64,000 nt of DNA from Zygnema cylindricum. Taxonomy: Eukaryota > Streptophyta > Zygnematophyceae > Zygnematales > Zygnemataceae. A model generated the notes under the pieces. The model was given only the letters and a program-made list of their open reading frames with translations. It was not told the origin of the DNA and made no database searches. A program made the translations under genes and the position numbers. Below are positions 11,926 through 23,572 of the stretch, piece by piece. How positions within the stretch are numbered: position 1 is the stretch's first letter; every line of letters begins with the position of its first letter. The stretch lies in the NCBI GenBank assembly GCA_037447655.1, contig JBBHKE010001816.1:1-64000 (forward strand), in the 5' to 3' direction.

Positions 11926-13916
11926 GAGCTCCCTCTCCCGCACTTTCCTCTCTCCCTCTCCCTCTCCCTCTACCTCTCCCTCACCCTCTCCTTCTCCCTC
12001 TCCCGCACTCTCTCCTTCTCTCTCTTCCTCTCCCTCCCTCTCCCTCTCCCTCTCCCTTTTCCTCTCCCTCTCCCTCTCCCCTCTCCCCTCTCCCTCTCCC
12101 TCTCCCACTCTTTTGTTCCTCTCCTTCTCCCTCACCCTCTTCCTCTCCTTCTCCCTTTCCTTCTCCCTCTCCTTTTCCTCTCCCTCTCCCTCTCCTTCTC
12201 CCTCTCCCTCACTCTCTCCTTCTCCCTCTCCTTCTCCCTCTCCCTCACTCTCTCCTTCTCCCTCTCCCTCTTTCTCTCCCTCTAACTCTCCCTCTCCCTC
12301 TCCCTTTCCCTCTCCCTCTCCCTCTCCCTCTCCCTCTCCCTCTCCCTCTCCCTCTCCCTCATCCTCTATTTTTCCCTCTCCCTCTTCCTCTTCCTCCCCG
12401 TCTCCCTCTCCATTTCCCTCTCCCTCTCCTTCTCACCCTCTCCCTCGCCCCTTCTCTCTCCCTCACCCTCTTCCTCTCCCTCTCCCTTTCCCACTCCCTC
12501 TCCCTCTTTCTCTCCCTCTCCCTTTCCATCTCTCTCCCTCTCCCTCTCCCTCTCTCTCTCCCTCTCCTTCTCCCTCTCCCTCTCCCTCTCCCACTCCCTC
12601 TCCTTCCTCCTCTCTCTTCCCCCACTCGCTCTTCCTCTCCGTCTCCCTCTCCCTCTCCCTCTTCCTCTCACTCTCCCTCTCACTTCCATCTCTCCCCCCC
12701 TCTCCCTCTCCTCCCCCTTACCCTCTCCCTCTCCCTTGCCCCTGCCCTTCTCCCTCTCCTTCTCTCCCTACCTCTCTTTCTCCCACTCCCTCTCCCTGCC
12801 TCTCTCCCGCTCCTCCTCGCTCTCCCTCTCCCTCGCCCTTTCCCCTTTCCTTCTCCCTCTCCCCTCTCCCTCTCCCTCTCCCTCTACCTCTCCCTCACCC
12901 TCTCCTTCTCCCTCTCCCGCAATCTCTCCTTCTCCCTCTCTCTCCCTCCCTCTCCCTCTCCCTCTCCCTCTTCCTCTCCCTCTCCCTTTTCCTCGCCCTC
13001 TCCCTCTCCCTCTCCCTCTTCCTCTCCCTCTCCCTCTCCCTCTCCCTCTTCCTCTCCCTCTCCCTCCCCCTCTCCCTCTCCCTCTCCCTCTCCCTCTTCC
13101 TCTCCCTCTCCCTCTCCCTCTCCCTCTCCCCTCCCCCCTCTCCCTCTCCCTCTCCCTCTCTTTTGTCCCTTCCCTTCTCCTTCACCCTCTCTCTCCCGCA
13201 CTTTCCTCTCTCCCTCTCCCTCTTCCTCTACCTCTCCCTCACCCTCTCCTTCTCCCTCTCCCTCACTCTCTCCTTCCCCGTCTCCCTCTTCCTATCCCTC
13301 TCCCTCGCCCTCTCCTTCTCCCTCTCCCTCACTCTCTACTTCTCCATCTCCCTCTTTCTCTCCCTCTCCCTCTCCCTCTCCCTCTCCCTCTCCATCTCCC
13401 TCTCCCTCTCCCTCTCTCTCTTCCTCTCCCTCTCCCTCTTCCTCTCCCTTTCCCTTTCCCTCTTCCTCTTCCTCTCCGTCTCCCTCTCCTTCTCCCTCTC
13501 CCTCTTCCTCTCCCTCTCACCCTCTCCCTCGCCCCTTCTCTCTCCCTCACCCTCTTCCTCTCCCTCTCCCTTTCCCACTCCCTCTCCCTCTTTCTCTCCT
13601 TCTCCCTCTCCCTTTCCCTCTACCTCTCCATCTCTCTCCCTCTCCCTCTCCCTTTCTCTCCCTCTCCCTCTCCCTCTCTCTCCCTCTCCCTTTCCATCTC
13701 CCTATCCCTCTCCTTCTCCATCGCCTTCTCTCTCTCCCTTTCCCTCTCGATCTCCCTCTCCCTCTCCCTCTTACTCTCCCTCTCCCTGTCCCTCTCTCAT
13801 CCCCTCTCATCCCTCTCCCACCCCCAATTTCCCTCTCACACTCCCTCTACTCTTCCTCTCACGCCTTCTTGATATCCCACACCCTCTATTTCTACCTACC
13901 TCTCCCTCTCCCTCTC

Positions 13917-13948
<32 letters not shown>

Positions 13949-15240
13949 TCCCTTTTCCTCTCTCTCTCCCTCTCCCTCTCCCTCTCCCTCTCCCTCTCCC
14001 TCTCCCCTCCCCCCTCTCCCTCTCCCTCTCCCTCTCTTTTGTCCCTTCCCTTCTCCCTTCTCCCTCACCCTCTTCCTCTCCTTCTCCCTTTCCTTCTCCC
14101 TCTCCCTCTCCCTCTCCCTCTCCCTCTCCTTCTTCCTCCTCTCTCGTCCCCCTCTCGCTCTTCCTCTCCGTCTCCCTCTCCCTCCCCCTCTCCCTCTTAC
14201 TTCCATCTCTCCCCCCCCTCTCCCTCTCCTCCCCCTCACCCTCTCCCTCTCCCTCGCCCCTGCCCTTCTCCCTCTCCTTCTCCCTCTCCTTCTCTCTCTC
14301 CCTCTCCCTGCCTCTCTCCCGCTCCTCGCTGTCCCTCTCCCTCGCCCTTTCTCTTTCCTTCTCCCTCTCCCCTCATCTTCTTCCTCTCCCTCTCCCTCTT
14401 CCTCTCCCTCTCCCTCTCCCTCTCCCTCTCCCTCTCCCTCTCCCACTCCCTCTCCCTCTCCCTCTCCCTCGCCCTCTCCCTCTCCCTCTCGCTCTCCCTC
14501 TCCTTCTCCCTCACCCTCTCCTTCTCCCTCTCCCTCACTCTCTCCTTCTCCCTCTCCCTCTCCCTCTCCCTCTCCCTCTCACCCTCCCTCTCCCTCTCCC
14601 TCTCTCACTTCCTCTCCCTCTCCCTGTCCCTATCCCTCTTCCTTTCCTTCTCCCTCTTCCTCTCCCTCTCCGTCTCCCTCTCCCTCTCCCTCTCCCTCTC
14701 TGCCTCTGCCCCTTCCCTCTCCCTCACCCTCTCCCTCGCCCCTTCCCTCTCCCTCACCCTCTCCCTCGCCCCTTCTCTCTCCCTCACCCTCTTCCTCTCC
14801 CTCTCCCTCTTCCTCTCCCTCTCCCTCTCCCTTTCCCTCTCCCTCTCCCTATCTCTCCCTCTCCCTCTCCCTCTCTTTCTCCCTCTCTCTTTCCCTCTCC
14901 CTATCCCTCTCCCTCTCCGTCGCCCTCTCTCTCTCCCTCTCCCTCTCACTCTCCCTCTCCTTCTCCCTCTTCCTCTCCCTTCCTCCTCTCACTCTCACTC
15001 TCCGTCTCCCTCTCCCTCGCCCTCTCCCTATCCTTATCCCTCTCCCTCTTCCTCTCCCTCTCCCTGTCCCTCTCCCATCCCTTCTCATCCCTCTCCCACC
15101 CTCAATTTTTCCTCTCCCACTCCCTCTACTCTTCGTCTCACGCCTTCTTGCTATCCCTCTCCCTCTATTTCTACCTACCTCTCCCTCTCCTTTTTTTGTA
15201 CTCGCTCTCTCCTCTCCCTGCTCTTTCTCCCTTTCCCTAC
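11926..15240 (+). repeat. Pyrimidine satellite, (CTCCCT)-type, 3.3 kb
   Basis: Almost uninterrupted C and T on the plus strand, built from CTCCCT hexamers with many CTTCCT, CTCCTT and CTCACC variants. Larger segments recur: the stretches near 13900-14080 and 12870-13180 repeat each other, as do 13780-13890 and 15070-15170. The long Ser/Leu/Pro open frames across it are composition artefacts. Confidence 0.95.
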
Positions 15241-16480
15241 CAGAGGGAGAGGGAGAGGCTGGGGGAGGGGGGCAAGGTGGTTTAGATGGGAGGGAGAGGG
15301 CGAGGGAGCAGAGGATGAGGTAGAGGGAGAGGAGAAAGAGAGGGGGAGGAAGGGGGAAAAGGGAGGTGGAAGGAGAGGGAGAGGGAGATGGAAAGTTAGA
15401 GGGAGGGGAAGAGGCAGAAAGGGTTAAAGGAATAGAGTGTGGGGAGGGGGAGAGAAGATGGAGAGGGTTAGGGTGGGAGGTAGAGAGCGATGAAGGGAAC
15501 GGGGTGATATGTGGGACTAGAGAGGCGAGTTATGGAGGGCATTAGATGGGGAGTGAGAGATAGAAGATTGGAATGCGGAAAGAGGTTGGAGGAGAGGGAG
15601 AGGGAGAGTGAAATGGGGAGATAAGAAGTTTGAGATAGTAAGAGGGATAAAGAGAGGGTGACTGTGGTGGTTTGGGAGGTTTTGAGCAGGAGTGGGAGGA
15701 TAGTCACTGATGGGAACATAAGGGAAGAGGCGTAACCGAGTGAGGGGAGCAGGGAAGAGAAGAAGATATGGGAGAGATGGAGAGGGAAATATAGGTAGAT
15801 GGAGAGGTTTGAGGAAGATGGGAAGCTATAGAAAGGGGGAGGGTGGAAAGTGGGATCTAGAGTGCCAGTAAAGGTAAAAGGCGATGGAGCAGAGGGAGAG
15901 TAGAAGTGAGGGGTAGAGGGAGAGATGGAGATGGTGAGAGGGGTACTCGTAGATGAGGAGGATTGACTGGGAGTTGCAGGGGAGATTGAGCGGTAGAGAT
16001 TCATAGCTTTCGTGGGAGAGGGAGGAGCGAGGGAGAGGGAGATAGAAATCTTTGGAGAGTTTTGGGGGGAGGGAGAGAGGGAGGGTTGGGTTTGTCAAAG
16101 ATGAGGGAAGTGGGAGTTAAGAGAGATTGAGAGGGTGGCAAATGCGAGAGGGATGATGATGGTTTTGAAGTAATGGAGGGGATTGGTAGATCAGGAAAGA
16201 GAGGGAGGTGGAGGGACAGAAAGGAGGAGGGGAGAAAAGTTGAAAGGAGAGAGAGAGGGAGAGGGCGAGGGAGGAGGAGGGGGAGAGGGCGTGGTCGATG
16301 GTGATGGCGAAGGAGTGGGAGAGGGAGATGGAGGAGAGTTAGGGCTTTGAAAGATAAATGTGGTGGGACGAGAGGGATAGGTGGCCACCGAGTTGAAAGG
16401 GGTGAGGGGAAGAAAATTATGGTAACAAAACATTGAGGGAAAGGGGAATTGGGTGTGAGAGAGAGAGGGAGACGAAGATG
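15241..16480 (+). repeat. Purine-rich tract, opposite strand bias
   Basis: Composition flips abruptly near 15240 to GAGGGAGAG-type purine sequence, at first regular and then increasingly degenerate (GGAGGTTTGAGGAAGATGGG). It is the strand complement of the preceding tract in composition but not a clean inverted copy over its length. Confidence 0.85.
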
Positions 16481-18109
16481 TGTTTTTTTTTTCGTAATAT
16501 TTGTTATTTGGTTTTTGTATATTAACTTCTTTTTTTTTCATATGTTTTTAAATTATCCAGAAGGTGGTTCCGCAACCCTCAAATTTTTAAATATTTCAAG
16601 TGGAGTTTGGCAAGGAGGAATAAAATTCATCGAAAAAAAAAAATGGTTTTCTTTTCTGTATCTTTGTAGTTTTAAATTTTTGATGCCATTTCTCTTCCAA
16701 TTGTCACTTTAATTCGACGCAAATGTCGTTTGAGAGTAAAACTAGGGGAAAAGGGGGATATTAATTTTTACATCCTAAATTTTTCAAAGAAAAAACTTAG
16801 ATTTGCAATGCATGTCAAGTGTTTTGTAGGTTTCGGTAATAGGTGGCAAGAAGTCATTGCTTCTATTTGATAAAATGGTAGTTTTAGAGTCGGAAATGTA
16901 GTCTAACGTCAAATGTGAGATTTTTTAGTTTTTTCTGCTGCATATTTTCTGTTAGGGATAGGGAAATTAATGCGGTAAATAGCAAATTTAAGAGAGTTTA
17001 GGCAAATGGGACTTGAATTTAAAAATTTTAGATTAAAATTCAAACAAATATTAATAATCGGTTACAATTTGTTTGTCCTGACTGTTGAATTCTTCATTTC
17101 TATGCTCTTATATTCAGGATACATTTTCTATGCAGAATGTTTTCTAATAAAGACATTTCCACTTTTAACTTTTACTTTCTTGGACTGACTTGAAATTTTG
17201 CCTTTTAAAACTTTCTTTTGTTTTAATTGTTTATATTTTAGTGATAAATGTCATACATATATGTTGTGTGCTTTAAATACAAAAGAACACAAGATACAAA
17301 ATATATGAGACATAATTAAAAAAAATATGGCTTATGGCTTTTTTAATGGTAACCAAATCGTCCCTTGTTAATGTTGTTCTAATTTTATACGTCTTCTCAA
17401 TAACGACAGGTTTCAAACAGGCTATCGACAGATATGAGTCAGACACTAATGGGTAAAGAAATTATTTATTCTACTAAAGATTCATGATGTAACATTTGTT
17501 AAAAGAAATTCACAAGCCATAAGGTATCCTTCTATTCTTAAAAGCTCAGCTCAAGATTCAAATATTGCCAATACAATACCATACATGGAAACCATGTTGG
17601 CTTAATCTGCGAGTCAATTATGGATCAATGTGACTATTTTCTTATGTATCCTCCAAGTGTTCTCTCCTTTTGGTTAATTTGACCTCGTGTGCTATTCTTA
17701 CCTTCGTTTTGTCTTTTATTGAACTCTTGAACTCATGGCTCGCCATTGCTTTCTTTTTTGATAAACTTCTTTATTTTTTAAAGGAAAATAGGGATAGTAT
17801 TACCATCCATGGTCGTATTGCAAAAACTAAGATAAAATGAAACCGTATCCTTTTCCCACCGATACTAAATTCTAGTTATGATAATGTTGTTGCCGCAGGA
17901 CACCATTCATTGCATTTGGAGTGAAAATCACCCAATTTCAACCATCTAAATCCTCGACCCACAAACATAAAGCAGTTGTCACAAAGTGTGTAAAGGAGTG
18001 ACCAAGGAATCGCCACATCACTCACGACACAAACTACAATAGTGTTAGCACAAAAACCTCTACTTTTTACACTAACTATTTCGACACTTCGTCTATCGTC
18101 TGACCAATT
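16481..18109. other. AT-rich intergenic DNA
   Basis: No open frame longer than about 90 codons, no splice-linked coding pattern and no element ends that I can support. Confidence 0.5.
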
Positions 18110-18408
18110 TACTTCTTCTGCTCTACGCTTGCGGTTGGGTTTGCCTCACCCTCCGCTTTTGGGGGGGGCTCGGTGTGCTTGCAACCAATCCATTCATACT
18201 GAGGGAATCCATTTGCTTCGTTGCTCGCATGGGGAGGAACGAACTGTCCCGCATGATTTGGTGTGAGATGCCATTGCTGCCATTGGCGCCAAGTGAGCTA
18301 CACCGTCATACGTGAGGTTTCTAATATACTTCCACCTCGGCCCCAATCTAAAGGTTCTCGGAGCCCTCGGGTTGACGTGGTTTTTCTTCATGGTGTTGGG
18401 AGGGTGCT

Positions 18409-18639
18409 TGTTATATTTCCGTGAAATTTGTGATTCGGCATGTCCGATACTAGGGGAAATTGAGCCGACCATGGCTCGAACCTATGATCTTTAACTTAAG
18501 GTGTCAACGCACTAACCACTTTGCCACCAAGTCGATGTAGAGCCTAGCGGGTCCGTACCCATTTATTTCTTTCAGCTTCAAGTATGGATATACCATATTC
18601 CACGCGGTATTGAATCAACATTCACGTGCCAATCGAACA
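18409..18639 (-). repeat. TRIM 3' LTR
   Basis: On the minus strand it begins TGTTCGATTGGCACG and ends with AACA. It is highly similar to 18697-18940. Confidence 0.8.
18463..18534 (-). other. tRNA-like module in TRIM LTR
   Basis: The minus strand has a clear A box (TGGCAAAGTGGTTAGTGC), a pairing anticodon-like arm TTGAC-ACCTTAA-GTTAA and a B box GGTTCGAGCCA in tRNA order and spacing. The acceptor stem does not pair. It lies in the sense direction of the TRIM. Confidence 0.7.
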
Positions 18640-18696
18640 CCCCCCCTCAAGGGGAGGCCGGTCAATCGATCCGCAATCCCGCTAGCTCTGATACCA
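18640..18696 (-). other. TRIM internal region: PBS and polypurine tract
   Basis: PBS TGGTATCAGAGC at 18685-18696 (minus strand), complementary to the 3' acceptor end of plant initiator tRNA-Met. The polypurine tract GAGGGGGGG is at 18640-18648. Nothing else fits in the 57 bp. Confidence 0.85.
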
Positions 18697-18940
18697 TGTT
18701 AGATTTCCATGAAATCTGGGATTCGGCATGTCCCATACTAGGGAATATTGAGTCGGCCATATTGGTTGCCCAGGGCTTGAACCGGGGACCTTTGACTTAA
18801 GCTGTCAACGCACTAACTACTATGCCACTAGCTCGATGTAGAGCTTGGCGGGTCCATACCCGTTTATTTCAGGCGGCTTCAAGTATGGGCATAACATATA
18901 CCACCCCGTATTGAACTGGCATTCTCGTGCCAATCCAACA
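18697..18940 (-). repeat. TRIM 5' LTR
   Basis: On the minus strand it runs from TGTTGGATTGGCACG to AACA at the PBS. Confidence 0.8.
18763..18834 (-). other. tRNA-like module in TRIM LTR
   Basis: A box TGGCATAGTAGTTAGTGC, a perfectly paired 5-bp arm TTGAC-AGCTTAA-GTCAA and B box GGTTCAAGCCC, ending in GCAACCA. This is the best preserved tRNA-like fold in the window, but with no matching 5' acceptor strand. Confidence 0.72.
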
Positions 18941-19763
18941 ATGCTCACGGATCCGACTGGGACATGCATTTCCTCTCCCGCGGCTTTGCATTTAGTTGTG
19001 GCGGCTCGGGACGCGGCGGCTACAAAGGAAAGAGACTACGCTCATCGAGGCCCATCGTACCAGTTTGTCTCATTCGCAGTGGAGAATTTTGGATCTTTGG
19101 CGAGTCCTTCGATGACTTCCTTCGCCAGTGTGCGGGAAAAACGTTTGAATCCTGGGGTCTAGGGATTACTCCAACGAGTCTTTTGGTTGCGTTCCACCGT
19201 CAATGTGTCTAAATTGCACTTTAACGTGCGAAAGTTGTGGCTCTCCTTCGGCGTAGCACACTAGCAGAAGACCGCGGGGTCTTCCAAATCTTCCGCCAAG
19301 GGAAAGGGACCCGGTTCGCATCCATGATCCCATTGGTTGTGGACCTTAGCTTGTCTATGGGTAGTCTAGTCTAGGTTTTTTTCATTTTGTAGGTGGTCTA
19401 ATTGTGGTATTGTTTTGTTTTGGTTCTTTGCTCTTGTTAGTATTGTTATGTTTCGTTTCAGTTTTTAGGCGTAGATTAATTTCTTGTGACTCTTGTAGTC
19501 TCCAACTGTTTTTTTCAGTTTACCCCTTTTGTACACAGATGGTTTTGCCATCGCAATTTTTGCAATAAAGACTTTTCTTTATCGATAGCAAAGTAATAAT
19601 AGTTCCCCAGAGAACGGCGATAAAATGTGTTATTCACACGTGTGAACACACGTGGAAAGGTGCCGTACAGAACCGTTTAGCTGTGTCGGTGAAGCAGGCT
19701 AGGAGTTCCGGAGTTGGCAAAAAGTCACTGGTAAACAAAAGTCACTGGTAAACAAATGTCACC

Positions 19764-20652
19764 TACACTCCGAATCGTAATTAGAGTAATGAAAAAATTA
19801 GAGTAAACAATTAGAGTAATGAACAATAATTTATGTGATATAAATTTTTCACAGAGGAAGTTTACTCTAATTTATTTAAGTACTCTATATTGGGTTATGT
19901 CGGCAATAATTATCCGCGCAGAAATTATGAACACTAAATTACGTTGACGTACAAAATCTGTCAGTCCGTATAGTTTTGACGTCATTATGACGTTAGTATT
20001 ATTTGTCGCGCTGAATGTTAGTTAATGTTCACACTGACAACGATGCTGTCGACGGACGAGAGTTATGCGAACGGCTTTTTTTCGATGTGATTGATTTTTC
20101 GTTTAGTGCGATTTCATGTGCGAGCGCGATTCTATTAAACCATTATTTGTAACTTTTTACTTAAAAAGGTACAATTTTGCACGGTCGAACGTCGTCCGTA
20201 CTCCACACTATTTAAAACGAGCCTATATTACAGTTTTTTAGGCTAATTAAACTTACCTAAATTAGAATAATGAAAAAAATAGAATCGTTAACTCTATTTG
20301 ATGTCATAGAGTTGAAATTTCGAGCGACCGAATTAGGGTGAACTTCCATCATACGTTTCTGTAATTGTACGGCAAACTCTACAGACCGGGTCGATTGGGT
20401 CGATGTTCCATCACGTAGAGTCTGTAAAATGAAGCGAACTCCTCGCAGATGAACATCCGACGGCCAGAATTACCTCCAATACCTTCGGAGAGTATCGGCA
20501 AGACTCTCTGTAATGTTGGTTTTCGTATAAAAACAAAATAGGCGGTACGATTTTGTACGGAGGGTCACGGATTCCGGAAACTACGCCACTTTTCGCCTGA
20601 TGGAACGTCATCCTTAGAGTAATTTACTCTAATTACGATTCGCGGTGTAGCT
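19764..20652. mobile_element. TA-flanked MITE (family A), with nested element
   Basis: It has ACTCCGAATCGTAATTAGAG at the left and the complement of CACCGCGAATCGTAATTAGAG at the right. A second small inverted-repeat element (20404-20606) lies inside. Confidence 0.6.
20404..20606. repeat. Small inverted-repeat element
   Basis: Ends GTTCCATCA / TGATGGAAC enclose about 200 bp. The termini resemble those of the Harbinger-like element at 20895-21561, but no target duplication is clear. Confidence 0.5.
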
Positions 20653-20804
20653 TTCGTTCGCTGTCATGGATATTAAGGAAAATTTCTATTGTAGATATGT
20701 CGGTGCTCGACACACTATAAGTATATGCTAATGTGGAATCAATGATCCTGTCGTTATCTGACTGACGAAACATACGTTGTCCGTTTGTCATTCTTTCGGT
20801 ATAC

Positions 20805-22049
20805 TACACCGCCAATCGTTATTAGCGTTATGTACGCTATATCGGCGCCCCCATTTTTTAAGGGTTTTAACTGAAATAGAATTAATAACACTAAGGGTAT
20901 GGTTACATCAGGAGGTCTCTGTAATAGTACGGACAGCAAAATTCCTGTATTACAGAGGCCTCGGTTACATCGCGTATCATCTGTAAACAAGTTTTTACAT
21001 ACGTGTTCTGATTTGAGTGATTCCACGTAGGTCGACGATCAAATCTATAAAATCGTCAAAGATTTGGAAACCGACCATTTTCGTATAAAAATCCGTACTT
21101 GCGTATTACGTACGTGTACTTCACAAGTGTACCGCGTCAATGTACCTCAGAGATCTCCTTCACGCTGCTGACTTTCAAGAAAAAACCGTATTTCTTTTCG
21201 GCAAAAATTTTATGGTCACCTTGTCCGAAGGCACGTGACTTTGTGGACGTGTGAAAATTTTCATATTTCATCGACGCACGTGTCTGACGTCCAGGTGTAG
21301 CGATTTGACTGGTTCTGTATTGCTGAACCCACCTCGGCGAGGTGGGTTCACCAATACAGAGGCGTATGGAGCGATTGCTTCGCAGATGAAGACCAAAATG
21401 TAATCGGACGGTCGATGTCTTCTCCTGTATACTTGGAGAATCGTAATCTTATTTTCTGTAATGTTGTTCTCAAGAAACTCACGAAAATATAGTACGGCAT
21501 GGTACGGGCAAGTACAAAATTCTGTATTAAACCTCACTTTTCGTCTGATGTAACCATACCCTAAATATTTTTCTACGTTAGTTAAAGTTCTCGTGATTTG
21601 GCGTTAATAATTATAATTTCATGATCTTCTTCAATAGTGCGGTGTACGAAACTGCCCGTCCGTACAAAGTGGTTCTCTGTTAGGTAAAAAAGTACGAAAT
21701 ATGGACTAAAATAATCGCGATCGCACTTAAAACTGCGCTCGGAATAAAATGCAGAATGAAATCGTACCTATTTTAGTGTAAAGCTATTGATCGCGTATAA
21801 ATTAAACGGGAAAACACCCAAATTAGAGTTACTAATAAATTAGAGTAAAAGGACGCGACGGTGTACGATTTGTTAGATTTTGTACTTTTACCTATTTTAC
21901 TGTGAAGATCCTGATGGCAGATCCGTTGTACCCAAATCAGCGTTATGGATCAATTAGAGTAAACTTTTTTTTTGAAATATTGGAATACTCAGATTAGCGT
22001 TGATAACGCCACTAATAATTTCTAAACGCTAATAACGATTGGCGGTGTA
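20805..22049. mobile_element. TA-flanked MITE (family A), interrupted
   Basis: Outer ends CACCGCCAATCGTTATTAGCG on both sides in inverse orientation. Most of its length is the inserted element at 20895-21561. Confidence 0.65.
20895..21561. mobile_element. Harbinger/Tourist-like MITE (667 bp)
   Basis: Perfect 16-bp ends GGGTATGGTTACATCA / TGATGTAACCATACCC and 3-bp TAA duplications (20892-20894, 21562-21564). GGG-type termini plus a TWA duplication are characteristic of PIF/Harbinger. Non-coding. Confidence 0.8.
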
Positions 22050-22052
22050 CAG

Positions 22053-22254
22053 TACACCTTGAATCGTTATTAGCGTATAGAAATTATTAGTGTAAAGAAA
22101 AAATTAGCGTCATTCATTCTAATTTAGTACCAGAAGACGTGGCGAATTATGGTCCACGTCCTTAAATAGTGTAACTTATTATATTTAAGGTATCAATGTC
22201 AAAATTTTGGGGTGCCGATATAGCGTACATAAGGCTAATAACGATTCACGGTGT
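22053..22254. mobile_element. TA-flanked MITE (family A, 202 bp)
   Basis: Ends CACCTTGAATCGTTATTAGCG and the complement of CACCGTGAATCGTTATTAGCC. It starts 3 bp after the previous family A element and ends 3 bp before the next. Confidence 0.7.
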
Positions 22255-22257
22255 ACA

Positions 22258-23564
22258 GTACACCGCGAATCGTAATTAGAGTAATGAAAAAATTAGAGTA
22301 CAAAAACTAAAAAAAAAATTAGAGTAATGAACGCTAATTTATGTGATAGAGCTGTTTCAACTATGAAGTTTAGGGTGCGTCTCCATGTGCCTAAGAAAGG
22401 GTTTTTTTCTGTCGTTTTCTTGTAAAACTTAGAGCCATACCGCGTAAGTTTCAACCGTACAAAAAAATAAAGAAAATGAGAAATACATTTTGCGTCATCA
22501 TCGAATTTAAAATATACTACATGTTGTCGTTTTGTGTTCTTCGACCCACGGCCACGCCAAAAAACGTCATCTTCAAACTTTTCTTTAAAACACAGGGAAG
22601 ATGTGTTTTAAAACAAAGAATTTTCGAAAAACAAATAGAAACACGTAGTCGCACGTGTAACAAATTTTCAAGAAATTTCAAAAGAATTCAAGCAACGACG
22701 AAAAGTGCACGATCCGCTATGTTTTGTCCGTATGCGTTCAGGTACGACAAAGTAAAGTACACAAATTGTTAGGTTTTGTCTGTTTGCGCCTGGTACGGAT
22801 TTTATTTCGCCAGGGGTCTCAAGATCCGATGCCATTTCACGTCGAGCGGACAAGAGACGCAAAGGCAAATTGCATCTTCTTCAACCGTGAAACGGCACAG
22901 GCTGGATGGCGGTACATCTACAATGTCACGAAAAGTCAAGCGACGTCACAAGCAGTTACAAAATAATATGAAATATAACGTACGTCATCACAGATTGTAG
23001 ACTGTCGACAGCCGTCACGGGCATTGTCGACGCATACAATCGTCACGCCCTTAAGTTACAACTTCGTTTGGTACTGTACTGTACACATAGGGACACCTGA
23101 AATCCGGGTCCGCCGGATCTGCGCTAAAAAATAAAGTAAATTCTCTAAGTTTCAAGTACATGGAGACGACCCTTACTCTAATTTATTTAAGTACTCTAAT
23201 TTGGCATGCTAATATCCTTTACTGTAAATATGGTATTCGTACAGAATTTGGCAAAACGTACAGTTTATCGTCACTATGACGTTTGCACTACGCGGTTGGT
23301 TAAAACGCAGTTACATGAGAACGGCCTGTATTAAATCATTATTTGTACTTTTTTACTTAATAAAGTACAATTTTGCTCGGTCGGAGGTCGTCCGTAATCC
23401 ACACTATTTAAAACGAACCTATATTATAATTAAAAACGCTAATAAAACTTTACCTAAAATAGAAAATGAAAAAAATAGAATCATTTACTCTATTTCATGT
23501 GATAGAGTCGAAATTTTGAGCGACCGAATTAGAGTAATTTACTCTAATTACGTTTCGGGGTGTA
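22258..23564. mobile_element. TA-flanked MITE (family A), interrupted
   Basis: Left end CACCGCGAATCGTAATTAGAG, right end the complement of CACCCCGAAACGTAATTAGAG. An 800-bp Harbinger-like element is inserted at 22373-23172. Confidence 0.65.
22373..23172. mobile_element. Harbinger-like MITE (800 bp)
   Basis: Ends GGGTGCGTCTCCATGT / ACATGGAGACGACCC (one-base indel) with exact TTA duplications at 22370-22372 and 23173-23175. A different family from 20895-21561. Short open frames inside are not recognisable proteins. Confidence 0.78.
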
Positions 23565-23572
23565 CTGTACAG

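Larger units (their letters stand above)
18409..18940 (-). mobile_element. TRIM (miniature LTR retrotransposon), 532 bp
   Basis: Two LTRs (231 and 244 bp) flank only 57 bp of internal DNA. On the minus strand the internal part starts with TGGTATCAGAGC directly after the first LTR and ends with GAGGGGGGG directly before the second. It is flanked by GTGCT and ATGCT (5 bp, one mismatch; TGCT exact). It sits in a LINE whose intact counterpart is at 9640-11925. No coding capacity, so it would need enzymes from an autonomous copia element. Confidence 0.85.
18110..19580 (+). pseudogene. LINE 3' end, zinc knuckle plus RLE-like domain, split by a TRIM
   Basis: Left part 18110-18408 and right part 18941-19580. 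The left frame encodes a zinc-knuckle-like CACNQS...GIHLLRCSHGEER (C-x-C-x9-H-x3-C) followed, in another frame, by GVDVVFLHGVGRVL. The right frame continues MLTDPTG... ATKERDY and ends in FGSL. The order knuckle, V-D, D, K fits the restriction-like endonuclease end of an RLE-type LINE. The 3' UTR carries AATAAA near 19564. It is collinear with the minus-strand copy at 9640-11925. Frameshifts make it non-functional. Confidence 0.65.

Noticed and set aside
11893-15427. Very long open frames (up to 1104 codons) in the pyrimidine tract
   Set aside because: They encode only Ser/Leu/Pro/Phe repeats in three frames at once, a result of a stop-free CTCCCT composition; no start context, splice or domain evidence.
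11926-16480. Telomeric or interstitial telomere repeat
   Set aside because: The unit is CTCCCT (AGGGAG), not TTTAGGG or TTAGGG, and variants do not converge on a telomere unit.
18763-18834. A functional tRNA gene
   Set aside because: A box, anticodon arm and B box are good but the acceptor stem does not pair, and the sequence lies in an LTR present twice. Called tRNA-like only.
22668-23000. Overlapping short frames on both strands
   Set aside because: They lie inside the Harbinger-like MITE at 22373-23172 and resemble no transposase.
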